A DNA stretch of 64,000 nucleotides from Methylobacterium sp. PvR107 (GCF_017833295.1 NZ_JAFIBW010000001.1:248001-312000); one strand, 5' to 3'. Counted from the stretch's first letter, positions 24,568-34,525 are shown. Numbers and translations are program-made. The notes: generated from the sequence alone by a model not told the origin.

Positions 24568-25689
24568 CTAACCCGCCTGAGGCATGTCACTGTCGACGGG
24601 GCTGTTCGTCTCCGATCGCTTCTCCTTCCGCCATGTGCTGGGCGCCATGCCCGACCAGCGCCGAAAGGCATGCGTGAAGGCGGCAAGCTCGGAGAAGTTC
24701 AGGGCCGCCGAAATCTGCGTCAGGTTCATGCTCGTGTCGGCCAAGAGCTGCTTGGCCACCGCGAACTGGGCCTCGTTGGTGAGCTGCCTGAAGCTCGTGC
24801 CCTCGGCCCTCAGGCGGCGGCTCAGGGTGCGGCGGTTCACCAGCCGCAGGCGCGCTATCCGCTCCGCCTTGCAGCGCTGCTTGATCACCGTAGCACGGAG
24901 ATAGTGGCGGAGCTCGTCGGTGAGCTTGGCGGGCTGAGCGACCTCGATCCGGCGGATCCGCTCCTCCACGCGTCGGCGAACGGCCGGGTCCGCGCCGGCG
25001 ATCGTCTGCTGCACGAGGGGCGCCAGAAAAATCAGGGCGGTCATTTCCTGATCGAACCGGACGGGCGCGCGGAAGAACGCACCGTATGGCGTGCTGTCAT
25101 CCGGCGCGGAGCGCGGCAGTAGCACCTCCAGCGGCTCCCATCGGGCCCCGCAGAGCGCCCGCAGAACGTTGGTCATCTTGGCCAGGGCCTGCTCGGAATG
25201 CAGGGCGGCTCCGACAACCTCGGGCTCATACGGGGTGTAGCTGGGTACGGCGATCTCGCCGAAGACGCCCAGCCTGACCACGCCGCCCCGGTCCTGTACG
25301 CACAGATGTGCCTTGAGGGCCTGCAGAGCGTCCCCGACCGTGTCGCAGTTGCACAGCATCGAAGCGCGGAGCCACTGTGAGGCCAGCGTGACGCGCTCCC
25401 CGATGAGGAGCCCGAGCTGCTGGCAATCGGCTGCTAGAGCGATGAGGCGGCCGACCGCGGTGAACGGGACGAGCTTCGTGCGGCTATCGATTATCTGCGG
25501 ATCGAGGCCGGCTTCGGCGACGAGGCTGCCGAAGCCGGCGCTGAGTTCGGCGAGATCGACTTGGATCGCCCTGACGTCGTCGACTGGGACAAACCTCGTC
25601 GAGGGCGCTTTCTCGGTCGCGTGGACGCGCTCGGCCAAGGCTGCCTCCGTCAAGCAGAAGCCGCTGCGCAACTTGGCGGACAGGGGCAT
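24568..25689 (-). CDS. AraC-family transcriptional regulator (copy 2)
   Basis: A 373-residue paralog of the regulator at 6682-7764, sharing the N-terminal effector-like domain (TNVLRALCGARWEPLEVLLPR, FFRAPVRFDQEMTALIFLA) and the C-terminal AraC helix-turn-helix (NRRTLSRRLRAEGTSFRQLT; FSELAAFTHAFRRWSGMAPS). The N-terminus differs between the two, so inducers may differ. GGAGG precedes the ATG. The exact 17-mer CTTGATCGGACGGGACA lies 45 bases upstream, and the same 17-mer precedes the RND pump operon, which makes this gene the best local candidate to read that site. Downstream it is close to the PRC-barrel gene. Confidence 0.9.
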   Translation of the reverse strand: MPLSAKLRSGFCLTEAALAERVHATEKAPSTRFVPVDDVRAIQVDLAELSAGFGSLVAEAGLDPQIIDSRTKLVPFTAVGRLIALAADCQQLGLLIGERVTLASQWLRASMLCNCDTVGDALQALKAHLCVQDRGGVVRLGVFGEIAVPSYTPYEPEVVGAALHSEQALAKMTNVLRALCGARWEPLEVLLPRSAPDDSTPYGAFFRAPVRFDQEMTALIFLAPLVQQTIAGADPAVRRRVEERIRRIEVAQPAKLTDELRHYLRATVIKQRCKAERIARLRLVNRRTLSRRLRAEGTSFRQLTNEAQFAVAKQLLADTSMNLTQISAALNFSELAAFTHAFRRWSGMAPSTWRKEKRSETNSPVDSDMPQAG

Positions 25690-26067
25690 AGTCGCATCCT
25701 CCGACGCCAGTTAATCTGAGCCTCTAATTACTTCTTGATCGGACGGGACACCGGAACAGCTCCGAACCTAGTAAGAGGCTCCCTGATCTTTTTCGGGGCC
25801 GAGCGAGGACTTCTCAGAGGAACCTTGCCGGCCGATCCATCAGAGTTGGCTCGGTCCCGATACAGAGAACTCCGATACTGGGACGAAAAAGGATTCACGG
25901 CAAAGTCCGGCTGCGGCGCGCAGCCGGGACTGCGCCTTCACGGGAGTGAACACACCTTTGCAGGCCGCGTCCCGCCGCCAGCCGGCCTGAGTGCGTCGCG
26001 TCCGCGATCGAGATCCTCTATCGCCGCAACACCGTGCAGTCCGCGAACGGTGGCTCCCGCCGCCGGA
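25690..26067. other. Intergenic region upstream of the AraC copy 2 gene
   Basis: No supported gene; the plus-strand frame at 25735-26142 lacks protein features. It holds the CTTGATC element at 25734-25750. Confidence 0.4.
25734..25750 (-). promoter_or_regulatory. CTTGATCGGACGGGACA element
   Basis: Exact 17-base match to 31296-31312. It is 45 bases upstream of the AraC copy 2 start, a position suited to an operator or activator site. Confidence 0.45.
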
Positions 26068-26907
26068 TCAGTACTGCTCCGGCACGAACCGCTGGTCGCG
26101 CAGCGTGTCGTCGTAAGCGTTCTTCTTGCAGCGCTTGGGTAGCGCCACCGGCTCCGGCTTGAGCTCCCGGTAGGGGATCAGATGCAGCAGGTGCGCGATG
26201 CAGTTCAGCCGCGCCCTGCGCTTGTCGTCGGATCGCACCACATACCACGGGAGATCGTCGGAATCGGTTGCTGCAAGCATCGAGTCACGAGCGCGGGAAT
26301 AATCATACCAGCGCCGATAAGATTCCAGGTCCATCGGGCTCAGCTTCCACTGCCGCAGCGGATCGCTGATGCGGGCCTCGAAGCGGATCCTCTGTTCCTG
26401 GCGGCCGACCTCCAGCCAAAATTTGATGAGCTGGATCCCGCTCCCGGCGATGAACTGCTCGATTTGCGGACAGAGGGTCAGAAAGCGACGCTGCTCGGCC
26501 TCGCCGGCGAACCCCATGACGGCCTCGACGCCCGCACGATTGTACCAGCTGCGGTCGAAGATCACGATCTCGCCCGCAGCCGGGAAGTGCGCGATGTAGC
26601 GCTGGAGGAAAAGCTGGCTCTTCTCGCGATCGGACGGCGCCGGCAGGGCGACGACGCGGAACACGCGCGGGCTGACCCGCTCGGTGATCGCCTTGATGGT
26701 TCCGCCCTTGCCAGCCGCGTCGCGCCCCTCGAACACCACGATGATCCGTGCGCCGGTCGCCTTCACCCAGGCCTGAAGGTGGCAGAGCTGCACCTGTAGC
26801 TTCCGCAACTCGCGCTCGTAGACCTTGCGCTTGAGCCGGCTGCGCTCGCCGGGTGGCTCGTCATCGACGCGCCACTCAGCGGCGAGTGCCTGATTCGTAC
26901 CCTCCAT
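26068..26907 (-). CDS. ppk2: Polyphosphate kinase 2 family protein
   Basis: A 279-residue PPK2 enzyme. The Walker A loop GRDAAGKGG is at residues 61-69, the second motif FDRSWYNRAG at about 117-126, and the lid region includes RQEQRIRFEARISDPLRQWK and later WYVVRSDDKRRARLN. Single-domain PPK2 enzymes transfer phosphate between polyphosphate and nucleotides (class I prefers ADP to ATP or GDP to GTP); the class cannot be set from motifs alone. It lies 15 bases downstream of the RND permease on the same strand, so it may be read with the efflux operon. GGAGG precedes the start. Confidence 0.92.
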   Translation of the reverse strand: MEGTNQALAAEWRVDDEPPGERSRLKRKVYERELRKLQVQLCHLQAWVKATGARIIVVFEGRDAAGKGGTIKAITERVSPRVFRVVALPAPSDREKSQLFLQRYIAHFPAAGEIVIFDRSWYNRAGVEAVMGFAGEAEQRRFLTLCPQIEQFIAGSGIQLIKFWLEVGRQEQRIRFEARISDPLRQWKLSPMDLESYRRWYDYSRARDSMLAATDSDDLPWYVVRSDDKRRARLNCIAHLLHLIPYRELKPEPVALPKRCKKNAYDDTLRDQRFVPEQY

Positions 26908-26922
26908 GGGGCCAATCCTCCG

Positions 26923-29900
26923 CTATTCCGCCGGGAGATGCCCCGGCGTGCCGGCGGGCGCGTTGGGTTGCGCGGCCGTGTCGGTCGTCTTGCCGGTCCC
27001 ACCGCTCAGGAGGCGCCACGCCCGCTCGCGCAGGCCCTGGAACACGACGTAGAGCGGCGGGATCACGAAGATGCCGAGGAACGATGCGGCGATCATGCCG
27101 CCGAACACGGGCGTGCCGACATCGCGCCGGGCGAGTTGCGAGGCGCCTGTGGCGATCACGAGCGGGAGGAGCCCGAGGATGAAGGCGAAGGAGGTCATCA
27201 TCACCGGGCGGAAGCGGAGGCGCGCGCCTTCGGTCGCGGCCTCGCGCAGCGGGACGCCCTTGTCCCGCTGCTCTTTGGCGAACTCGACGATGAGGATGCC
27301 GTTCTTGGCGGCCAGGCCGATCAGCACGACCATGCCGATCTGCGCGTAGAGATCGAGGGTGAGATTGCCCCAGACCATCGCCGCGTAGGCGCCGACGATG
27401 CCGACGGTCACGGAGAGCAGCACGGGCACCGGGATGGTCCAGCTCTCGTACAGGCCGACCAGGAACAGGAAGGCGAACAGAACCGCGAAGGCGAGGATGA
27501 TCGCGGTCTTGCCCTCCGCCCGCTTCTCTTGGAAAGCGGTGTCGGTCCATTCCCCGCCGAATCCCGCGGGCAGCGTGCGTGCGGCGACGGCCTCCATGGC
27601 GGCGAGCGCCTGGCCCGAGGAGACGCCCGGCGCCGGGCCGCCCTGCACCGTCACGGCGCGGAGGTTGTTGTACCGGATCAGCGCGGGCGGTCCGACGATG
27701 ATGCGGGCCTCCGCCAGGCTGCGCAACGGGACCATCCCGCCGTCCTTGTTGCGCACGTTGATGCGGTAGATGTCGTCGATCTTCTGGCGGTCCGTCGCCT
27801 CGGCTTGGACCTGGACCTGCCACGCACGGCCGAACAGGTTGATGTCATTGATGTAGTAGCCGCCGAGCGAGGCCTGCAGTGCCTGGAACACGGCGTCGAG
27901 CGACACCCCGAGGATCTGGACCTTGTTGCGGTCGATGTCGAGGTAGACCGAGGGGTTCGTCGCCGAGAAGGTGCTGAAGACGCGATTGAGCTTCGGCTCC
28001 TGGTTCGCCGCGACGAGAAGCCCGCGCAAGACTTGCGCGAGCTCCTTCGGGTCGCCGCCGCGCAGGTCCTCCAGCACGTAGGCGAAGCCGCCACCGGTGC
28101 CGAGACCGATGATCGGCGGCGGCGCGATCGGCACGACCGTGCCGCCGGGGATCTCGCGGAAGCGCTGGCCGAGCCGCGCGATCAACGCCGCCGCGCCGTC
28201 GCCCACGCCCTTCCGCTCCTCGAAGGGCTTGAGCGTCACCACCTGGAAGGCGGCGCTGCCCTGTGAGTAATTGTCGATGAAGTTGAGGCCGACCACAGTG
28301 GTCGTGTCCGCGACCGCGTGCTCCTCGCGCAGGATCGCCTCGGCTTTGGCTGCGACCTCCGAGGTCCGGTCGACGGACGCCCCCTCGGGCAGTTGCACGA
28401 CCACAAAGAACGCGCCCTGGTCGTCCTCCGGCAGGAAGCCGGTGGGCGTGATCTTGGCCAGCTCGACCGTGCCCCAGGCCGCCGCGAGCGACAGCACGAC
28501 GCCGATGATCGACAGGCGGACGATGCGGGCGACCGCCGCACCATAGCCGTCGCGCACCCCGTCGATCGCGCGCATGATGAAGCCCATGATCCCGCGGCGC
28601 GGGCCGTGGTGCGGCCGAAGCAGCACCCCGCAGAGCGCGGGCGAGAGCGTCAGCGCGTTGATCGCCGAGAGAAACATCGAGACTGCGACCGCCACGGCGA
28701 ACTGGCGGAACAGCTCCCCCGAGATGCCGGGCACGAAGGCGACCGGCACGAAGACCGAGAGCAGGACCAGGGTGATCGCGATGATCGGGGCCGTGATCTC
28801 GGCCATCGCCCGCTTGGTGGCCTCGCGCGGGGAGAGCTCGGGATGCTCCTCCATCACCCGCTCGACGTTCTCGACGACCACGATGGCGTCGTCGACCACG
28901 ATGCCGATGGCGAGCACCATGGCGAGCAGCGAGACGGAGTTCGCCGAGTACCCCACCGCCTTCAGGGCGATGAAGGTACCGATCAGGCTGACGGGCACGG
29001 CCAGCGTCGGGATGAGCGTCGCGCGAAGACTTCCAAGAAACAGGAACACCACCACCACGACCAGCACGAACGCCTCGATCAGGGTCTTCTGCACCTCGTG
29101 GACGGTCTCGGTGATGAAGGCCGTCGGGTCGTAGGTGACCTTCCACTCCAGCCCCTCCGGGAAGGAGGGGGCGAGCGCCGCGACGCGGGCCTTGACCTCC
29201 TTGAGCGTCGCGATCGCGTTGGCGCCCGGCGATTGGTAGATCGCCACGACGGTCGCCGGGCTGCCGTTGAGCCGGGTCTCACGGTCGAGGCTCGCCGCAC
29301 CCAGTTCGATCCGGGCGACGTCGCCGAGGCGAAGCAGGGAGCCGTCCGGGTTCGTGCGCAGGACGATGTTCTGGAACTGCTCGGGCGAGGTGAGCCGTCC
29401 CTGGGTCTGGATGCTGAGTTGAAGCTGCTGCGCGTTGGAGATCGGTCGGGCACCGATCCGCCCCACGGGCGCCTGGACGTTCTGCGCCTTGATCGCGTCG
29501 ATCACGTCGCTCGTGGTGAGGTTGAGCCCGGTCAGCTGGTCGGTCCGGACCCAGGCCCGCATCGCGTAATCCTGCGGTCCCCACAGGGTCGCGTCGCCGA
29601 CGCCGGGCGTGCTCTTGATGCGGTCGAGCAGATTGATGGTGACGTAATTCGAGATGAAGAGCGGGTCCTGGGCGCCCTTGGGCGAGTAGACCGCGAGCAC
29701 GCCGAGCAGGGCGGACGACTTCTTCTTGACCGTGATCCCCTGCTTGCGAACGTCCTCGGGCAGCTTGGCTAGGGCGATCTGGACGCGGTTGTTGACGTTG
29801 ACGGCGTTGATGTCGGGATCGGTCCCGAGTTCGAACGACCCGGTGAGCGTGTAGCTGCCGTCGTTGCCGCTGACGCTCTTCATGTAGATCATCTTGTCGA

Positions 29901-30117
29901 CGCCCACGACCTGCGACTCGATGGGCTGGGCGACCGTGGATTCGACCACCGCGGCGGCGGCGCCGGGATAGGTCGTCGTCACCGAGACCTGCGGCGGCAC
30001 GATGTCGGGGTACTGCGCGACCGGAATGGTGAACAGCGCCAGGGCACCGGCGATCGACGTGACGATCGCGATCACGATTGCCAGGCGCGGTCGGTCGACG
30101 AAGATCGCGGACAGCAT
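26923..30117 (-). CDS. RND efflux pump permease (HAE1 family)
   Basis: A 1064-residue inner membrane transporter of the AcrB/MexB family. It begins [20 protein letters not shown] and has the classic order: first helix; porter region ([20 protein letters not shown], the [15 protein letters not shown] loop); helices 2-6 with [18 protein letters not shown] (proton-relay Asp pair) and [21 protein letters not shown]; then the duplicated second half with [13 protein letters not shown]. It exports hydrophobic compounds with an adaptor and an outer membrane channel. The adaptor gene ends four bases upstream; no TolC-like channel is present here. The 1064-residue start (30117) was chosen because the upstream extension has no membrane sequence. 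Confidence 0.95.
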   Translation of the reverse strand: MLSAIFVDRPRLAIVIAIVTSIAGALALFTIPVAQYPDIVPPQVSVTTTYPGAAAAVVESTVAQPIESQVVGVDKMIYMKSVSGNDGSYTLTGSFELGTDPDINAVNVNNRVQIALAKLPEDVRKQGITVKKKSSALLGVLAVYSPKGAQDPLFISNYVTINLLDRIKSTPGVGDATLWGPQDYAMRAWVRTDQLTGLNLTTSDVIDAIKAQNVQAPVGRIGARPISNAQQLQLSIQTQGRLTSPEQFQNIVLRTNPDGSLLRLGDVARIELGAASLDRETRLNGSPATVVAIYQSPGANAIATLKEVKARVAALAPSFPEGLEWKVTYDPTAFITETVHEVQKTLIEAFVLVVVVVFLFLGSLRATLIPTLAVPVSLIGTFIALKAVGYSANSVSLLAMVLAIGIVVDDAIVVVENVERVMEEHPELSPREATKRAMAEITAPIIAITLVLLSVFVPVAFVPGISGELFRQFAVAVAVSMFLSAINALTLSPALCGVLLRPHHGPRRGIMGFIMRAIDGVRDGYGAAVARIVRLSIIGVVLSLAAAWGTVELAKITPTGFLPEDDQGAFFVVVQLPEGASVDRTSEVAAKAEAILREEHAVADTTTVVGLNFIDNYSQGSAAFQVVTLKPFEERKGVGDGAAALIARLGQRFREIPGGTVVPIAPPPIIGLGTGGGFAYVLEDLRGGDPKELAQVLRGLLVAANQEPKLNRVFSTFSATNPSVYLDIDRNKVQILGVSLDAVFQALQASLGGYYINDINLFGRAWQVQVQAEATDRQKIDDIYRINVRNKDGGMVPLRSLAEARIIVGPPALIRYNNLRAVTVQGGPAPGVSSGQALAAMEAVAARTLPAGFGGEWTDTAFQEKRAEGKTAIILAFAVLFAFLFLVGLYESWTIPVPVLLSVTVGIVGAYAAMVWGNLTLDLYAQIGMVVLIGLAAKNGILIVEFAKEQRDKGVPLREAATEGARLRFRPVMMTSFAFILGLLPLVIATGASQLARRDVGTPVFGGMIAASFLGIFVIPPLYVVFQGLRERAWRLLSGGTGKTTDTAAQPNAPAGTPGHLPAE

Positions 30118-30121
30118 GGCC

Positions 30122-31240
30122 TCAGATCCCGCTTGCCGACTGGCCGATCGGGTTCGCCCGAACGGCGATCCCGGGCCGCACCCGCTGCAGGCCGTCGACG
30201 ATGACCAGTTCGCCACCCGACAGGCCCTCGTCGACGATGGCATCCGGTCCGGCGCCGCCGGAGCCCAGCTTGACCCGCCGGATCACGGCCCGCCCGTCCT
30301 CGACGACGAAAACGTAGACGCCGCCCTGGTCGGCGATGAGGGCAGCCTGGGGCACCATCACCTTCTCCACCGGCGCTCCGGTCTGCAACGCGACCTTGAC
30401 GAGCTGGCCGTCCCGCAGGGCGCCGGTGGGGTTCGGCATGCTGGCGCGCACCAGCACCGTATCGGTGGTGCGGTCGACGCTGATGTTCACGAAGTTGACC
30501 CGGCCGGTCTGGTCGTACGTCGTGCCATCGGAGAACTGGATCCGCACGGCGATCTTGCTCCGGTCCGGCTGGACACCGCTCTGCTGCACCCGGAGGAATT
30601 CGCGCTGGCTAACCGGGAAGGAGACGTACATGGGATTCTGGCTCACGATGGAGGTGAGCACCCCGCTATCCGGTCCAACCACGTTGCCCTTCGTGACGCT
30701 GGTGCGTCCGATCCGGCCGGCGATCGGGGACAGGATCTTCGTGTAGCCGAGGTTGATCTGCGCCGTTTTCAGGCTCGCCTCGTCGCCCAGCACGGCGCCT
30801 TGCGCTTGTTCGAGGGCGGCGCGCGCCTGGTCCCGCGCGACCACGGTGCCGGAATTGCGATCAAGGAGATCCTGCGCGCGCTGGAGTTGGATCGCCGCGA
30901 GCGTCTTGGCTGCGCGGGTGCGCTCCAGCGCCCCCTCCGCCTGACGGACGGCGGCCTCGAAGAGGTCGGGCTCGATCCGGTAAAGCGGCGCTCCCTCCGG
31001 AACGAGTTCGCCCTCCTTGAACAGGACCGCGTCGAGGTAACCCGTGACCCGCGCCCGCACCTCGACGCGGCTCACCGCTTCCACCCGGCCGACGAAGTCG
31101 AGCGCCTTGTCGATGGCCCTCTTCTGCGCGGCGACGGTGCCGACCGGGAGGGCTGCTGCGGGGGCAGGCTCCGCGAAGGCGACATGCGATCCTGCGGTGA
31201 GAAGAGCGAGGACGAAGAGACAACGAGACCAGCGGAACAT
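30122..31240 (-). CDS. RND efflux periplasmic adaptor (membrane fusion protein)
   Basis: A 372-residue adaptor. A signal peptide (about 1-23, ending HVAFA) is followed by the first half of a lipoyl hairpin ([40 protein letters not shown]), an alpha-helical hairpin ([20 protein letters not shown]), the second lipoyl half ([20 protein letters not shown]) and beta-barrel and membrane-proximal domains. It bridges the permease to an outer membrane channel. The spacing to the permease (four bases) indicates one operon. The exact 17-mer shared with the AraC copy 2 promoter region lies 56 bases upstream. Confidence 0.93.
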   Translation of the reverse strand: MFRWSRCLFVLALLTAGSHVAFAEPAPAAALPVGTVAAQKRAIDKALDFVGRVEAVSRVEVRARVTGYLDAVLFKEGELVPEGAPLYRIEPDLFEAAVRQAEGALERTRAAKTLAAIQLQRAQDLLDRNSGTVVARDQARAALEQAQGAVLGDEASLKTAQINLGYTKILSPIAGRIGRTSVTKGNVVGPDSGVLTSIVSQNPMYVSFPVSQREFLRVQQSGVQPDRSKIAVRIQFSDGTTYDQTGRVNFVNISVDRTTDTVLVRASMPNPTGALRDGQLVKVALQTGAPVEKVMVPQAALIADQGGVYVFVVEDGRAVIRRVKLGSGGAGPDAIVDEGLSGGELVIVDGLQRVRPGIAVRANPIGQSASGI

Positions 31241-31295
31241 GACCGTCCCTCGCCCGGAGAATCCCCTCGCATCCTTGCAGATTACGTCCGCCCGG

Positions 31296-31312
31296 CTTGA
31301 TCGGACGGGACA
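31296..31312 (-). promoter_or_regulatory. CTTGATCGGACGGGACA element upstream of the RND operon
   Basis: Identical to 25734-25750 and in the same orientation relative to its gene, 56 bases before the adaptor start. Proposed as an operator shared with the AraC gene; inference. Confidence 0.45.
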
Positions 31313-31335
31313 ATTGGCCGTCCCACTCGTAACGA

Positions 31336-31640
31336 TCAGGTCCCGGGTGATACCTCGTGGCTCGAGAGCATCAGCGCCTTCAGCTTTTCGCGGCCGAGCA
31401 CGCGGCCAAGCTCCCGCCACGCAAAGTAGGGTACGAGCGCGATGGCCATGATCACCGTCATGACCGCGAGGCCGCGCACGCCGCCGCCGACCGCTGGCAG
31501 GGCCTCGACCAGCCTGTGCCCCTTCCAAAGGTTGATCAAGGTCTCTTCCAGGGCGTAGGCGCAGACGAGAAGCACGGCAAAACCGGCAGACCGTAGCGTG
31601 ATGGGCAGGACTGTAAAGGGCGGACCAATTCCAGGCCGCC
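31336..31640 (-). pseudogene. C-terminal stump of a small membrane protein, cut by IS21
   Basis: Open sequence runs from the IS21 edge (about 31640) to a stop at 31336. It reads PFTVLPITLRSAGFAVLLVC (membrane helix), YALEETLINLWKGHRLVEAL, then a second helix VMTVIMAIALVPYFAWREL and a short tail. The only start-like codon is a GTG in the middle of the first helix, so the N-terminus has been lost to the IS21 insertion. I do not recognise the family with certainty. Confidence 0.6.
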
Positions 31641-31678
31641 GTGTCGGAGCAAAATCAGGCCACTGGCAACGTGCAGCT

Positions 31679-31718
31679 CGAACGAAGAAGGGGCCCGATC
31701 GGGCCCCTTCTTCGTTCG
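31679..31718. terminator. 40-bp perfect palindrome downstream of istB
   Basis: The sequence from 31679 to 31718 is its own reverse complement, centred on GGGCCCGATCGGGCCC with flanking GAAGAAG/CTTCTTC arms. It lies 17 bases beyond the istB stop and inside the IS end. It could fold into a strong hairpin on either strand and end transcription in both directions, although there is no long T run. Confidence 0.5.
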
Positions 31719-31734
31719 TCGCCGATCGTAAGGG

Positions 31735-32577
31735 TCAGGCCGGCGGGATCTCGCCCGTCTCGGGGTCGTGAGGATCGGCGGTGGCCTGGTTTTGCTCCGC
31801 CCCTTCGGCCCGGCCGCGCCGGCTGCGGGAAGTTTTGAGGCGGTAGCTGTTGCCGTTCAGGCTCAGGATGCTGACGTGGTGGGTCAGCCGGTCGAGCAGC
31901 GCGCCCGTGAGCCGTTCCGAGCCCAGAACTGACGTCCAGTCCTCAAACGGGAGGTTCGAGGTCACCACGGTCGAGCCACGCTCGTAGCGCTGCGAGAAGA
32001 CCTCAAACAGCAACTCCGCCCCCGTCGACGACAGCGGCACGTAGCCGAGTTCGTCGACGATCAGGAGCTTGACCGCGGCTAGTTCGCGCTGAAGCCGGAG
32101 CAGACGACGCTCGTCGCGCGCCTCCAGGAGTTGGTTGACCAGCGAGGCCGCGGTGGTGAACGTGACCGAGAAGCCCTTCTGGCAAGCCGCCAAGCCGAGA
32201 GCCAAGGCGATGTGGGTCTTGCCAGTGCCCGAGTTGCCAAGTGCGATGACGTTCTCCCGGCCGAGGATGTAGCCACAGCGGGCCAGTTCCAGCACGAGCA
32301 TCTTGTTCAGGCTCGGGATCGCGGCAAAGTCGAACGTGTCGAGGCTCTTCACCGCCGGGAAGCGCGCCGCCCGGATGCGGCGCTCGACCATGCGCCGCTC
32401 ACGGTCGATCAGCTCCAGTTCAACCAGCCGCAACAGGTAGCGCGAGTGGTCCAGGCCGCTCTGAGCGCACTCGCGGGCAACCTTGTCGTACTCGCGCAGC
32501 ACCGTGGGCAGCTTGAGCTGCTTGAGGTGGTGAGCCAGCAGGACGCCCGGCGTGGTCTCGTCGCGCGCCAGGCTCAT
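31735..32577 (-). CDS. istB: IS21-family helper ATPase IstB
   Basis: A 280-residue AAA+ helper protein. It begins MSLARDETTPGVLLAHHLKQ and shows the Walker A loop GNSGTGKTH, Walker B VKLLIVDELGYVPLS and sensor sequence TVVTSNLPFEDW. IstB stimulates IstA-mediated transposition. The ATG at 32577 overlaps the istA stop by four bases (ATGA), so the two are translationally coupled. Length is typical. Confidence 0.93.
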   Translation of the reverse strand: MSLARDETTPGVLLAHHLKQLKLPTVLREYDKVARECAQSGLDHSRYLLRLVELELIDRERRMVERRIRAARFPAVKSLDTFDFAAIPSLNKMLVLELARCGYILGRENVIALGNSGTGKTHIALALGLAACQKGFSVTFTTAASLVNQLLEARDERRLLRLQRELAAVKLLIVDELGYVPLSSTGAELLFEVFSQRYERGSTVVTSNLPFEDWTSVLGSERLTGALLDRLTHHVSILSLNGNSYRLKTSRSRRGRAEGAEQNQATADPHDPETGEIPPA

Positions 32578-34106
32578 GCGGCCACCTCCGGCACCAGCAC
32601 GGCATAGTCGGCAGCCACGGTGGTCCGCACCGTGGTTCTGGGCAGGTGCGGATAGGCTGCCAGGTCGAGCCGGGGCGGTCGGTGCTCGAGTCGGGCCAGC
32701 GCAATCAGCTTGACCGCATCGAAGCCGATCGCCCCGAGCCGGATCGCCTCCGCGACGGCTGCGGCCACCACGTCCTTGGGCATCGCCTCCATCAGGCGCA
32801 GCACCTGGATGAACTCGCGCTTGCCCCGGTTGCCCATGCGCGCCTCCAGGAGATGGCGCAGGTGCTGGAACGCCTCGGGCAGATCCCAGTCCTGGAGGGC
32901 CGCCGCTTGGTCGAGGGCGTTCGGCTTGGTCTCGATCAGCGCGAGGTAGTGCAGCGGCTCGGAGACGAACACGCCGGTGCCGTAGCTGCGTTCGTGCCGG
33001 GCGATCTCGATCCCGCCGCACAGGATCACGACCTCGTCGACGAAGCCCTTCACCAGCACGTCCCGGAAGCCGTAGGCGGTGGGCACCGAGTAGTCGTTGC
33101 CGTGATAGCGCACCAGCGCGGTCGAGGAGACACGACCAGCCCGCTTCTCGCACGGCTCCAGCGGGACCGCCGGCAGGGCGCGCAGGACCGCACGGTCGGC
33201 CACGAGCCGCGTACCGATGAGCTCGGCAGACCGACCGGCACACTCATCCTGCCGGACTCGGCAGCGTCGCTCCAGATCAGCGTTCAGCGCCTCGAACGAA
33301 GCTGCCTCCGGAGCCGGGGTCATGAAGTTGGACCGGGCGAACTTGACCAGCCCTTCGACTTTGCCCTTGTCGTTGCCCCTGCCCGGACGGCCGAAGCGGT
33401 CGCGGAACAGGTAGTGGCTCACCAACTCGGTGAAGGCGCGCGTGCGCTCGCGCTGCCCGTCACCGCAGATCTTGGCGACCGCGATCTTCGTGTTGTCGTA
33501 CAGGATCGACAGCGGCACGCCCGTGAAGAAGGCGAAGGCGGCGACGTGCCCGTCGAGGAACGCCTCGGTGGTCTCCCGCGGATATGCCTTCACGAAGCAG
33601 GCGTCGGAGTGCGGCAGGTCCATGCAGAAGAAATGGATCTTGCGACGCACGCCGCCGATCGTGGCCACCGCCTCGCCGAAGTCAACCTGGGCATGGCCAG
33701 GCGGGTGGGCCAGCGGCACGAAGGTCTCCCGCCCCTGCGATCGGCAGATCCGCACGTGGTCCTTCACCACCGTGTAGCCGCCGGCATAGCCGTGCTCGTC
33801 GCGTAAACGCTCGAAGATCCGCTTGGCCGTGTGCCGCTGCTTGATCGGCGCGCTTCGGTCCGTTTCCAGGATGGCCGTGATCACCGGCAGAAGAGGCCCA
33901 AGCTTCGGCTTCTCGACCGGCTTCGAGCGCGTATAGCCCGGCGGCAGGGAGAACCGGCACATCTTGGCGATCGTCTCTCGGCTCAGCCCGAACACTCGAG
34001 CCGCCTCACGCCGAGAGTTGCCCTCGATAAACACGAACTGCCGAACGGCCGCGTAGACTTCCACGGCAAACATCCCCAGCTCCTCTCGAAAGAGAAGCTT
34101 CTCCAC
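32574..34106 (-). CDS. istA: IS21-family transposase IstA
   Basis: A 510-residue DDE transposase. An N-terminal helix-turn-helix (NSRREAARVFGLSRETIAKM) is followed by the integrase core: HAQVDFGEAVATIGG (Asp), LPLSILYDNTK region (second Asp; sequence VPLSILYDNTKIAVAK) and the NDKGKVEGLVKFAR motif (Glu), then a C-terminal DNA-binding region (HGNDYSVPTAYGFRDVLV). It appears intact. An in-frame ATG 11 codons downstream (MFAVEVYAAV) is an alternative start. With an intact IstB this IS could still be active. Confidence 0.93.
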   Translation of the reverse strand: MEKLLFREELGMFAVEVYAAVRQFVFIEGNSRREAARVFGLSRETIAKMCRFSLPPGYTRSKPVEKPKLGPLLPVITAILETDRSAPIKQRHTAKRIFERLRDEHGYAGGYTVVKDHVRICRSQGRETFVPLAHPPGHAQVDFGEAVATIGGVRRKIHFFCMDLPHSDACFVKAYPRETTEAFLDGHVAAFAFFTGVPLSILYDNTKIAVAKICGDGQRERTRAFTELVSHYLFRDRFGRPGRGNDKGKVEGLVKFARSNFMTPAPEAASFEALNADLERRCRVRQDECAGRSAELIGTRLVADRAVLRALPAVPLEPCEKRAGRVSSTALVRYHGNDYSVPTAYGFRDVLVKGFVDEVVILCGGIEIARHERSYGTGVFVSEPLHYLALIETKPNALDQAAALQDWDLPEAFQHLRHLLEARMGNRGKREFIQVLRLMEAMPKDVVAAAVAEAIRLGAIGFDAVKLIALARLEHRPPRLDLAAYPHLPRTTVRTTVAADYAVLVPEVAA

Positions 34107-34140
34107 TGGCCGGCTTTTACGCCGCCCGCATCAGCACGAC

Positions 34141-34446
34141 GCCGACGCTCCAGTGGATGGTTTTGTCACCGCCCTACACACGGAGGCGCCCGATCTCGTC
34201 TGGTACCCCGCGCAGTGCCCGGAAACCTGGTCCTACACGCTGACTGCCGCCTTGCGGCTGAACCTGCCGGTTCTGTGTTCCGACATCGGTGCCTTCACCG
34301 AGCGGCTCGCGGGGGTCGCGCACGGCAGGACGTTCCCGTGGGACGCCGCGCCCGTCGCGTGGCTGACCTGCATGGTGGACCAGTTGAGGGGCATCGCGTC
34401 TGATCCGGGCGGCCCTGCGGCCGACCGGGATCCCGCGCCGTGCTGA
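34141..34446 (+). pseudogene. C-terminal stump of a glycosyltransferase, cut by IS21
   Basis: From the IS21 right edge an open frame continues to a stop at 34446. It encodes DLVWYPAQCPETWSYTLTAA followed by LNLPVLCSDIGAFTERLAGV, the conserved nucleotide-sugar-binding and 'G.F.ER' region of GT4-type glycosyltransferases. The N-terminal acceptor half is missing and the only start is a GTG a few codons in. It is a remnant, not a functional enzyme. Confidence 0.7.
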
Positions 34447-34525
34447 TCCCGCTCCGTCCCATCCGGAGGGCTACCGCAAGCCGGCCCGGCGCCTATGTCT
34501 CCCCCGGCAAGGAGCCGTTCCCACC

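Larger units (their letters stand above)
31641..34122 (-). mobile_element. IS21-family insertion sequence
   Basis: It encodes IstA and IstB on the minus strand with the usual four-base overlap. Imperfect inverted repeats are visible: 31648-31666 against 34103-34121, sharing the CAAAA/TAAAA and GGCCA(C/G)TGG blocks. The exact ends were not fixed and no target duplication was found. Two unrelated gene stumps abut the two ends, which implies a deletion or recombination across the element. Boundaries are approximate. Confidence 0.75.

Noticed and set aside
28318..29772. 484-codon plus-strand frame over the RND permease
   Set aside because: Antisense Arg/Asp/His-rich shadow with no domain.
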